This document shows, piece after piece, positions 18,442 to 25,634 of a DNA stretch of 48,347 nucleotides. The notes under the pieces were generated by a model. That model did no database searches. It saw only the letters and a program-made list of their open reading frames with translations, and had not been told where the DNA came from. The stretch is from Trueperaceae bacterium. GTDB taxonomy: Bacteria > Deinococcota > Deinococci > Deinococcales > Trueperaceae. Made by a program: the position numbers and the translations under genes. Each line of letters opens with the position of its first letter. Position 1 is the first letter of the stretch. Location: positions 1 to 48,347 of the forward strand of contig JAGQHN010000013.1 of NCBI GenBank assembly GCA_020431825.1, in the 5' to 3' direction.

Positions 18442-19716
18442 TTACTTGGGGTAACCGTTTTGGGCTAAGAAGGCGTCTACCGATTCACATAGGGCAGGTA
18501 AAGCGTCTTCGGGGGTAGCTTCACCAGACCAGATCGCTTGCAGCGCTGGACTGATGATGGAACCACTCAACTCGTTCCACTCGGGGAAGAAGCCGGCCCG
18601 ACCCACTTTGGCGTTTTCACCTTCGGTGATAAAGGCCATGCGGTTGCTTGGCGTATCTGAAGCGCCCATAAAAGCGTCAGATTTGGCAGTGGATTGCAGC
18701 GCCGGCAAGATTTCGCCAGAGGATGTGTAAATGGCCTGTCCGCCATCGGTGCTTTGTAACCAGCTCAAGAAGGTCCAGGCAGCTTCTTTGTCATCACTAA
18801 AGCTGCTCATGGTCCAGGCTGCACCTGCAGCACTGGCAGAGCGCTGACCACCTTCTGGAATAGGCACAACGGCAACATCGTAATTCATACCAGCAGCATT
18901 AAAGGCAGAGATGCGGCTGGCATTTTGAATAATCATGGCGACCTGACCACTCTGGAAAACGGCAGCGTCACCACCAGCCTGACCCAAGTTAGCGTCACGC
19001 ATAGCGTAGTTATTATTCATCATGTCAGCAAAGAATTTTATGGCGTCCATGGCTTCAGGGTCAGCCAGCGTGCAGCGGCTAGGGTTACGCATATCATCTA
19101 AGATGCTGCCTTTGTTTTGACCAATCCAGAGCTGATATTTGCCGCCTTCCATGCCTAGAGCGTAGCGGTTAACCCGACCACTGCTGCTGACATCGGTGAG
19201 TTTTTCGGCGGCGGCGGTGAGATCATCCCAGGTCCAGGTTTCGTCAGGGTAGTCAACGCCAGCTTCGTCAAAGATATCTTTGTTGTAGTATAGAACTTCG
19301 AGGCCGATGTCGCGGGGGAAGCCGTAGACATGACCGTCATACATACCGAACTCGAGCAGTCCTGGCCAGTAATCATCAATAGGATAATTAGACGCTTCGA
19401 TATAAGGGTCTAGATTTTCCAGAACCCCATCAGCGGCGTAGTTGACCACGGGAGATAAGAACATGACATCAGGAATGACCGATGAATCTCCTGAGGCCCA
19501 GAGCGTTTGAATTTTGGTGAAGTAGTCCCCCCAGGGTTGTGACCAGATTTCTATGTTTATGTCGGGGTGGGACGCCATAAAGGCGTCAGCGACTGCCTGG
19601 TGGGTAGCGATTTCTTCGGGGCTGCCCCACATGGCCCAGGTGACGGTTGTTTGGGCAAGAGAAAGACTAAAAACGAACGAGAAAACCAGTGTAGCGACGA
19701 ATAACCAACGTTTCAT
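18442..19716 (-). CDS. ABC sugar transporter substrate-binding protein, second operon
   Basis: A 424-residue family 1 solute-binding protein. I start it at ATG 19716, which has a GGGAGGT ribosome-binding site and gives a clean Sec signal peptide (MKRWLFVATLVFSF..., cleavage likely after SLA at about 21). A further-upstream in-frame ATG would add five residues before the Lys-Arg n-region. Typical features are TWAMWGSPEE at the mature N-terminus, FPRDIGLEVLYYNKDIF and a C-terminal ALCESVDAFL helix. It is preceded by a sugar-kinase gene and followed by two permeases. The ligand is probably a sugar. Confidence 0.92.
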   Translation of the reverse strand: MKRWLFVATLVFSFVFSLSLAQTTVTWAMWGSPEEIATHQAVADAFMASHPDINIEIWSQPWGDYFTKIQTLWASGDSSVIPDVMFLSPVVNYAADGVLENLDPYIEASNYPIDDYWPGLLEFGMYDGHVYGFPRDIGLEVLYYNKDIFDEAGVDYPDETWTWDDLTAAAEKLTDVSSSGRVNRYALGMEGGKYQLWIGQNKGSILDDMRNPSRCTLADPEAMDAIKFFADMMNNNYAMRDANLGQAGGDAAVFQSGQVAMIIQNASRISAFNAAGMNYDVAVVPIPEGGQRSASAAGAAWTMSSFSDDKEAAWTFLSWLQSTDGGQAIYTSSGEILPALQSTAKSDAFMGASDTPSNRMAFITEGENAKVGRAGFFPEWNELSGSIISPALQAIWSGEATPEDALPALCESVDAFLAQNGYPK

Positions 19717-19798
19717 TTGAGAACCTCCCAAAAAGTTGATGAAGTACCAGCGCGAGTAGTTTTCCGTATCACCTCCAGGAGAAGATTTAGATACCTAC

Positions 19799-19847
19799 GA
19801 AGTGGTCTGTAGGACTTAGTAGATAACTATACACCACTTCTAGACCA
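19799..19847. promoter_or_regulatory. Nested inverted repeats upstream of binding-protein gene
   Basis: GAAGTGG (19799-19805) pairs with CCACTTC (19834-19840), and TGGTCT (19803-19808) with AGACCA (19842-19847). A minus-strand TATAGT (19831-19826) that could be a -10 lies between the arms. No good -35 is seen, so the site may bind an activator or repressor of the transporter genes. It lies in the 164-nt gap after the kinase gene. Confidence 0.35.
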
Positions 19848-19880
19848 GTGGAGAACGTACAATCCTTTAATGAATACACC

Positions 19881-20867
19881 TTATGTATGAAAAAAGCTCG
19901 GATGCGGCAGCGTTGCTTTGATGTTTTGATAGATGCCTGGCGTAAGGTTGATCTGGGCGTGCTCGAGCCCATACAGCAGAGCGCCGATGACAGGTTCATT
20001 GTCACTTTTGCTTATTTGCACATCAGGATACGTTTGCTTCACAAAATGCGACAAAGCAGTAACTAACAGGTCCGAAGGATGACGAAACACACCGCCATTA
20101 AGCGAGAGTTCAAAGTGCTCGAGTCCTACCTTTCTGGCGGCAACCCCAACATAGTCTGCCAGAACCCTGGCTTGCGTCTGCACAATCGTCAGAGCGCTTG
20201 CATCCCCTTTGGCAGCTTCACTTAAGACAATAGGCGCAAGTCTAGCAATGTCGGATTCTAAAACCACGGAGTCTCTTGCTGTCATCAAATGTAAGATCTC
20301 TTCAACGCTGTTTTTTTGCAGATGTCTGCCTATTGCTTTTATCAAAGACGTTTCAGGATCAATGCCCAGTGCAGCGCGGTAGATGGCTTTTAGGCCCTCT
20401 TGCCCGAGCTTAAAGGCCCCGCCAGTTTCCTGCCAGAAACTGGCATGCCAGCTTTTTCCTGAGGGCGCTCTGGCTGCGGTGACGGCGTAGGTACCACAAA
20501 CGACTGCAACTCCAAAACCTGTTTTTAAACTGGCTCGCAGGGCACCCATAGCGTCATTGATGACAAGACTATTGTTTGCCCAGGGGTACTTACTGAATGC
20601 ATGCTTTAAATAACTAAAGTCTTCTGGCCAGTCAGCTCCTGCCATACTAAAGGCACTGGCTATAATATCGTCTGGCTGAAGCTTAGCCATTGCCAGGGCC
20701 TCCGCTATAGCGTCTAAGACATTGCCAAGGGCTTGGGCTGAACCAATTTCTCGGTTAGAAATATCGCCACATTTGCTGCGTCCAAAAGCAATAATTTCCC
20801 CATTTAGCCTAGCGATAAGAGCAAGTGTTTTAGAGTTTCCAGCATCAAGTGCTAAAACATAGGGCAT
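19881..20867 (-). CDS. BadF/BadG-type sugar kinase (N-acetylglucosamine kinase-like)
   Basis: A 328-residue ASKHA-fold kinase of the BadF/BadG/BcrA/BcrD ATPase family, whose bacterial members next to sugar genes are mostly amino-sugar kinases. The phosphate-1 loop LALDAGNSKTLALI is at 5-18, SMAGADWPED at about 89-98, and the adenosine-binding part ALNGGVFRHP-like (SLNGGVFRHP) near 269-278. It is cytoplasmic. It starts 6 nt after the GH4 gene stop, so the two are co-transcribed. It likely phosphorylates the monosaccharide released by that glycosidase; GlcNAc is the leading guess and MurNAc or glucosamine are alternatives. Confidence 0.85.
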   Translation of the reverse strand: MPYVLALDAGNSKTLALIARLNGEIIAFGRSKCGDISNREIGSAQALGNVLDAIAEALAMAKLQPDDIIASAFSMAGADWPEDFSYLKHAFSKYPWANNSLVINDAMGALRASLKTGFGVAVVCGTYAVTAARAPSGKSWHASFWQETGGAFKLGQEGLKAIYRAALGIDPETSLIKAIGRHLQKNSVEEILHLMTARDSVVLESDIARLAPIVLSEAAKGDASALTIVQTQARVLADYVGVAARKVGLEHFELSLNGGVFRHPSDLLVTALSHFVKQTYPDVQISKSDNEPVIGALLYGLEHAQINLTPGIYQNIKATLPHPSFFHT

Positions 20868-20873
20868 CTTGTT

Positions 20874-22172
20874 TCAGGAAAAGAGCCGCTCAGGTAAATA
20901 GGCTTTATGGGCGGCAGCCAGCTCATCATAGATGGCTTCAGCTTTTTCTAAAGAGAATAAGAGTGGGTGGCTGGCGAGGGCACGTATGGCATTTTTGCGG
21001 TTGCCGTGCCAGGCAGCGTCGGCAGCCAGCGACTGATATTCACCTAGCATTTTGACCAGACCGACCACATGTTTGGGCATATGACCCTGTGCAAGCAGCT
21101 TGACGCCATGTTTGTCAGCAAAGCCAGGGGCTTCAACCACCAGATCATCGGGAAAGTCGAGAATAGCGCCGTGGTTAGGTAAGTTTGAGGTCCAGACTTC
21201 TTTTTTGTCATTAAAGATAGCGTCCATAAGGTCAAAGGCCAGCTCGAGCTCAAAGATCCCGCCCCTCGAGCGCTTGGGATCAAGCTCAGGCACCTCTTTT
21301 GCGGCTTCTTCTGCATAGTGTTTCCAGTAATCCACTGACCAGTGCATAATGTCCTGCGCGCGCGTGGTGGGTTTGGCCTGAAGCTCAGCCAGAATTTCAT
21401 CTTTGAAATAGTAGTATTGAAAATAGTCAGCAGGGATAGCGTCCATCATGCTGGCGAGTTTTAACATGCGGCGCTCGAGCAGGGGCACACCAGGATCATC
21501 TTTTTTGCGCTCATAGGCTGCTTTAATCAGTGGCATAGCGTCCTGACCTTCATAGAGGTGGCGCACACTCCAGCAGGCATGGTTTAAGCCAATCATCACC
21601 GCGTCGAGTTTGCTGGGCTCGAGGTCAGCTGCCAGAGCGATATCTCTGGCAAAATAAATAGGTCCCTCACAGAGCGAAAGCGTCGGAATAGAGGTATTGC
21701 GCGTAAGTGCCTGAGAAATAATATTGATGGGATTGGTGTAGTTAAAAATACGGGCGTTTGGCGCTACGGCTTCAATATCTTTAATGATGCCTTTCATAAC
21801 TTCTATGACCCTTAGGGCCATAAAAAAGCCACCAGGACCCTGTGTTTCATTACCAATAACCCCGTGTTTTAGCGGGATGCTTTCATCAAGATGGCGTGCT
21901 TCAAAGCCCCCTGGTCTAAAGCTGGTGAGGACCGCATCGCAATCTCGCAGGCCCTCGAGCCGGTTGGTGGTTGCAGAGATCTTTAGATCAATCTGATGAA
22001 TTTTTGCCAGCTTTTCCGAAATTGCTTTAACCAGATTCAAGCGGTCTTCATTTAAATCAATAAGGACCACTTCAGAACCCTGAAAGTTTTCTCCCTGATG
22101 GATAAAAGACGCCATGGTGCCTGCTGCTCTGGTGCTGCCACCGCCAATATATGCGAGTTTAATGCGTGCCAT
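20874..22172 (-). CDS. GH4 family glycosidase, second operon
   Basis: A 432-residue GH4 enzyme (NAD and metal dependent). I take the start at ATG 22172, giving MARIKLAYIGGGSTRA with the nucleotide-binding glycines at the N-terminus. The longer frame adds 26 residues of low-complexity sequence before the Rossmann fold. NYTNP (144-148), Cys168 in LCEGP and GLNHACW (195-201) fall at the same positions as in the GH4 protein at 10692-12008, but CEGP replaces CHSV. It is therefore a different subgroup, and residue 169 is Glu in place of the His ligand. It is first in an operon with a sugar kinase and ABC importer. Its substrate is unknown. Confidence 0.87.
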   Translation of the reverse strand: MARIKLAYIGGGSTRAAGTMASFIHQGENFQGSEVVLIDLNEDRLNLVKAISEKLAKIHQIDLKISATTNRLEGLRDCDAVLTSFRPGGFEARHLDESIPLKHGVIGNETQGPGGFFMALRVIEVMKGIIKDIEAVAPNARIFNYTNPINIISQALTRNTSIPTLSLCEGPIYFARDIALAADLEPSKLDAVMIGLNHACWSVRHLYEGQDAMPLIKAAYERKKDDPGVPLLERRMLKLASMMDAIPADYFQYYYFKDEILAELQAKPTTRAQDIMHWSVDYWKHYAEEAAKEVPELDPKRSRGGIFELELAFDLMDAIFNDKKEVWTSNLPNHGAILDFPDDLVVEAPGFADKHGVKLLAQGHMPKHVVGLVKMLGEYQSLAADAAWHGNRKNAIRALASHPLLFSLEKAEAIYDELAAAHKAYLPERLFS

Positions 22173-22272
22173 AGCTGAAAGTGTAGCAGTAAAGAAAAGC
22201 TGAGGAACTGATACATAACTACTTTCCTCTTTTCGCTTTCCACTTTTCACTCATTTGCGTTAAGCTAAGCCT

Positions 22273-23079
22273 ATGATAAAAACATGGCAAGAAGGCGATG
22301 TGGACTCGAGTGGCGTCAAGATTCACTATTACCGTACGGGTGGTGAAGGGCCAAAGCTCATTCTTCTGCATGGCATTACAGATAATGGACTTTGCTGGCC
22401 AGAGGTAACCGAGGCTTTGGGAGAAAAGTATGACATCATTATGCTTGATGCCAGAGGGCACGGGTTATCAGACCATGCCGCTTCGTATTTACCGAAAGAT
22501 CATGTGGCTGATGTAGATGCAGTTATGGAAAATCTCGGTATAGCTAAGGCTGCTGTACTGGGTCACTCAATGGGTGCAGTGAATGCCAGTTATTTTGCGG
22601 TGACCCATCCTGAAAAACTAAGCTGCTTACTGCTAGAAGACCCACCCTGGCATCTCGAGCCCCAAAGCATCGTAAGGGATAATGACCAGTGGCGTAAAGA
22701 TATTATTTTAAGGCGTACTCGCACCCTGGAAGACATCATGGCAGAAGGTGAGCGCGATAATCCAAAGTGGAAGGACTATGTTTTTCCTACCTGGGCAGAG
22801 GCGAAACGGCAGGTTGACCCAAATGTCCTGGACTGGGCAGATAAGGGGCAGACCTTTGCCAACTGGCAACAGATTGTTCGTGATTTAAGCTGTCCGACTT
22901 TACTGCTGACCGGCGGTAAGGAGGCCATTGTTGATGAGGCCACTGCCAAAAAGGCAGCTGCCCTTAATTCCTTAGTATCAGTTGCTAACATGTCTGAGGC
23001 GGGTCACAGCATTCGCCGGGAACAACTTGACGATTACCTAAAAGCAGTTACTCCTTTTTTAGAAAAGCACGCCAGGTAG
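22273..23079 (+). CDS. Alpha/beta hydrolase
   Basis: A 268-residue alpha/beta-hydrolase of the small esterase/lactonase type. The oxyanion-hole region LLHGITDNG is at 31-39, the nucleophile elbow GHSMG at 97-101 (Ser99), and the catalytic His is His245 in AGHSIRR. The acid is probably an Asp near 220. There is no signal peptide. It is divergent from the GH4 gene and separated from it by only 100 nt. The substrate cannot be named; candidates include a lactone or ester generated in sugar breakdown. Confidence 0.88.
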   Translation: MIKTWQEGDVDSSGVKIHYYRTGGEGPKLILLHGITDNGLCWPEVTEALGEKYDIIMLDARGHGLSDHAASYLPKDHVADVDAVMENLGIAKAAVLGHSMGAVNASYFAVTHPEKLSCLLLEDPPWHLEPQSIVRDNDQWRKDIILRRTRTLEDIMAEGERDNPKWKDYVFPTWAEAKRQVDPNVLDWADKGQTFANWQQIVRDLSCPTLLLTGGKEAIVDEATAKKAAALNSLVSVANMSEAGHSIRREQLDDYLKAVTPFLEKHAR

Positions 23080-23100
23080 GAAAACTACCTGGCAAGACTT

Positions 23101-23589
23101 TTAGTGAGGCAGTTTGTTCCTGATTAGTCCGTAAAAGTAAGTGCCTAAAACTGCCCCGAGAAAAACCAGAATGAAAGCAGGAAGTCCTGCGCCGATAAGA
23201 GCCAGAATCGGTCCAGGACAGGCACCTGTAAGCGCCCAGCCTAAGCCAAACAGACTTCCGCCTACGATATAGCGAATATAGGTTGGTGCCTTTGTTTCAA
23301 AGCTAATCGTTTCTCCGGACAGGCTCGAGAGCTTAAATTTCTTTATGAGCCAGACAGATAAAGCTGCTACCAGTACGGCTGAACCTATAACACCGTACAT
23401 ATGAAAGCTTTGAAAGCGGAACATTTCCTGAATACGGTACCAGGAAATAACTTCCGAACGAATGGCTACAAAGCCAAAGACAATACCTGATGCAAGGTAG
23501 GCAAAGTAGCGTAGCAAAGTTAAAGATCGATTTTGGAAACCGAGCGTGGGGTTTTCCATGCAATCAGGTGCGTTTACTTGACTTGCCAT
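23101..23589 (-). CDS. YeeE/YedE-type membrane protein, C-terminal half (DUF6691-like)
   Basis: About 162 residues with four to five membrane segments. This is the second half of a split YeeE/YedE sulfur (thiosulfate) transporter. The signature GACPGPILALIG near 120-131 carries the conserved Cys that handles the sulfur substrate. I start at ATG 23589, which has an AGGTGATG ribosome-binding site inside the end of the partner gene; an in-frame GTG one codon upstream is possible. It is coupled to the partner with almost no gap. A role in sulfur import or cycling fits the sulfatase-rich neighbourhood, but the link is circumstantial. Confidence 0.85.
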   Translation of the reverse strand: MASQVNAPDCMENPTLGFQNRSLTLLRYFAYLASGIVFGFVAIRSEVISWYRIQEMFRFQSFHMYGVIGSAVLVAALSVWLIKKFKLSSLSGETISFETKAPTYIRYIVGGSLFGLGWALTGACPGPILALIGAGLPAFILVFLGAVLGTYFYGLIRNKLPH

Positions 23590-23593
23590 CACA

Positions 23594-24160
23594 TCACCTA
23601 AAAATAAGAGGGAATAAAAGATGGGTCATCGCCAGACCACCTGCAAAAAAGCCAATGACTGCTACCAGGGAGGGAAGCTGCAAATTAGCAAGCCCTGAAA
23701 TGGCATGACCTGAGGTGCAACCCCCTGCATAGCGGGCGCCAAAGCCCACCAAAAAGCCACCTCCAAGCAGGACTAAAAAGCCTTTGAAGCTAAAAAGAGA
23801 CTCGAGGCTAAACAGACTTTGAGGTGCTAAAGAACCATCATGCGCAATACCTAGCTCCTGTAAATCAGCCTGGGTGCTTGCCGCAAGTTGCAAGGGTTCA
23901 GGGTTTTTCAGAAGCACACCGCCAAGGATGCCACCAAGCAATATGCCTAACGCAAAGATAAGATTCCAGCCACCGGTTTTGCGCCAATCGTAGTTAAAAA
24001 AGGGATGCTTGTTTGGAATCATGGCGCAGACATGACGCAAATTGGCTGAAACACCAAAACTCTTATTGCCGACTAGAAGTAAAACTGGAACGGTTAAACC
24101 GATGAGTGGCCCGGCAATGTACCAGGGCCAGGGACTTGTTAAAAACGTGGAAATACCCAT
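23594..24160 (-). CDS. YeeE/YedE-type membrane protein, N-terminal half
   Basis: A 188-residue membrane protein and first half of the split YeeE/YedE pair. It shows [17 protein letters not shown] (about 35-51) and [18 protein letters not shown] (about 158-175), the family hallmark with a conserved Cys that binds thiosulfate-like sulfur in TsuA/YeeE proteins. It has about four to five membrane segments. The stop overlaps the ribosome-binding site of the second half, so both parts are made together. Confidence 0.87.
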   Translation of the reverse strand: MGISTFLTSPWPWYIAGPLIGLTVPVLLLVGNKSFGVSANLRHVCAMIPNKHPFFNYDWRKTGGWNLIFALGILLGGILGGVLLKNPEPLQLAASTQADLQELGIAHDGSLAPQSLFSLESLFSFKGFLVLLGGGFLVGFGARYAGGCTSGHAISGLANLQLPSLVAVIGFFAGGLAMTHLLFPLIFR

Positions 24161-24257
24161 AGGGGGTATAGTCTATAAGGAGACGGATTCGTTGGCAAGC
24201 AATTCTGCCTCTTAGCTATTAGCCAGTACAATAACAGTAAAACGAGCATATAACAGG

Positions 24258-24285
24258 TTGTAAAAATAGTCTGCCAGCTTATATT
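24258..24285 (+). promoter_or_regulatory. Possible promoter of small RNA
   Basis: TTGTAA (24258-24263), a 16-nt spacer and TATATT (24280-24285) form a reasonable sigma-70 promoter on the plus strand with no annotated plus gene after it. Confidence 0.4.
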
Positions 24286-24291
24286 TTGGGA

Positions 24292-24501
24292 AGTACTTTA
24301 ATGGTTATCAAAAAGAGATTTTGAAAAGCAAAGCTTGGTTTGTACCAAGCTTCAAATACTCCTCTGGTTTTCAAGTGTGACCAATACAGGAAAAAGTCAG
24401 CATTTATCCTCTACTATTTAGCCCAATAATGGCACGGCCATTATTCTTCTCATCGGCCCTGCTGGTTCCAATCCTCAATCTCACTGGCAGGGCAATTTTT
24501 T
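24292..24501 (+). ncRNA. Candidate small RNA
   Basis: After the promoter at 24258-24285 lie a 9-bp hairpin with a TTGT loop (24331-24352), a perfect 9-bp hairpin with a 3-nt loop (24425-24445) and a GC-rich stem (24456-24465 with 24484-24493) ending in a six-T run (24496-24501). Together they resemble a roughly 210-nt transcript with its own terminator. There is no similarity I can name, and the terminal loop is long (18 nt), so this is only a candidate. Confidence 0.3.
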
Positions 24502-24624
24502 GGCTCGAGCCTGAAATACCCCTATTGATTTCAGATTATGAAATAAACTCAATGTAAGATTAGCCGCAAAGATTTAGAAAGATTGACTTTGTCTTTTAGT
24601 CAGGCCAGGTGATTAAGATATCTG

Positions 24625-25341
24625 CTAAAACACAGTCCAATTCGCTGGCATTAAGCCCACGTCTAAACTTGGATGGTACAAAAGACGAATAATATCGCGG
24701 TCTATAGCAGCGTAGCGAGTCGTGCGTGTCCAGTCTTGTTGAAAAATGCTATCTGGGTAGGTAAAAGAATCTTTGGCCAAACCAAGAGATTGTGTCAGTT
24801 CTTCCCGCAAGAGGTGCCGCTGCTCCGTAATGCTTGCCCTTTCAGTGTCTACATACATGTGACCCCTATAAAAATACTGCTTAGCATCCCAGTAGACAAA
24901 GAATAAACCCCAGTTATCCTGGAAAAGATTGCTTGCTTCTGGATATAGCTTGGCATACGCTGAGCCAGAACCAAAAAAGATGTGAAAATTGGCTTTGCCT
25001 TGATTCTTAACCAGTTTGACTGTTAGATCATCGCTGATTAAGGTGTTTAGCTCAGTAATGATACTGTCTAATTCTTTCCTGACTTCTTTCTTGGCTTTGC
25101 CACTGACATAAATAGTCATATCGGAGGCCCATTTGCGAGTAATGGTTTCTGAATCACTAAACTCAAAGCCCAGGGCAATGTCTTTAAAGTAGCTGATTCG
25201 TTCCTTATCTAAGTCGCTTAGTTGATTAAGGCTTAGAGAACTGCAGGCAAATGAAACTGCAGTGGCGCTGAGGCATAGGCTAAGTAGCAGCAGCTTTACT
25301 AAAGCAATGCCTTTCGGCATCAGCGAAGAACTTTTTTGCAT
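24625..25341 (-). CDS. Exported DUF2927-like protein
   Basis: A 238-residue exported protein. Residues about 14-33 form a hydrophobic signal segment ending in VSFAC; the Cys could be lipidated, though the lipobox is poor. The C-terminal half contains HLLREELTQSLGL (about 179-191) followed by SIFQQDWT and YAAIDRDIIRLLYHP, a pattern typical of DUF2927 proteins, which look like degenerate metalloprotease-type domains. Function is unknown. It stands alone. The start is uncertain: no good Shine-Dalgarno is seen before ATG 25341 or the second ATG seven codons later. Confidence 0.75.
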   Translation of the reverse strand: MQKSSSLMPKGIALVKLLLLSLCLSATAVSFACSSLSLNQLSDLDKERISYFKDIALGFEFSDSETITRKWASDMTIYVSGKAKKEVRKELDSIITELNTLISDDLTVKLVKNQGKANFHIFFGSGSAYAKLYPEASNLFQDNWGLFFVYWDAKQYFYRGHMYVDTERASITEQRHLLREELTQSLGLAKDSFTYPDSIFQQDWTRTTRYAAIDRDIIRLLYHPSLDVGLMPANWTVF

Positions 25342-25634
25342 AGGAGATTAGTCTAGGAGGATATAAGAAGGCGGCCAAGCGAATATTTCAAAACCTTGAC
25401 ATGGAACTTTTCCTTTAAGGTCCATTCATAAAAATTCTTGAAGTGGCTTAGAAAATCTTTCTGAGAAAGTCTGAAGCTGTAAGAATTCTGTGATAGTAAG
25501 CAACCTACTCTGGAGTTAAGGGTAAAATCTAGGGTAAAAACGCTTTATATCTCCTCGAGGCTATGATCTGCTTCAATTTATTTGGGCGCTTTAGAAGCAG
25601 TGAGCCAGTAGCGCAACCGACGTTGGAGGTCATC

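Larger units (their letters stand above)
24161..24624. other. Intergenic region with possible small RNA
   Basis: This 464-nt stretch has no persuasive protein gene. It holds a plus-strand promoter-like sequence, three hairpins and a terminator-like structure, described separately. A seven-codon plus-strand ORF at 24301-24324 has a GGGAAG upstream but is too short to support. Confidence 0.4.

Noticed and set aside
24301-24324. Seven-codon ORF (MVIKKRF) as a leader peptide
   Set aside because: Too short to judge and there is no downstream plus-strand gene for it to regulate.
24462-24474. GGTTCCAATCC resembles a tRNA T-arm, suggesting a tRNA remnant or attachment site
   Set aside because: No acceptor, D or anticodon arms can be paired around it and no CCA end follows; it lies in the loop of a terminator-like stem.
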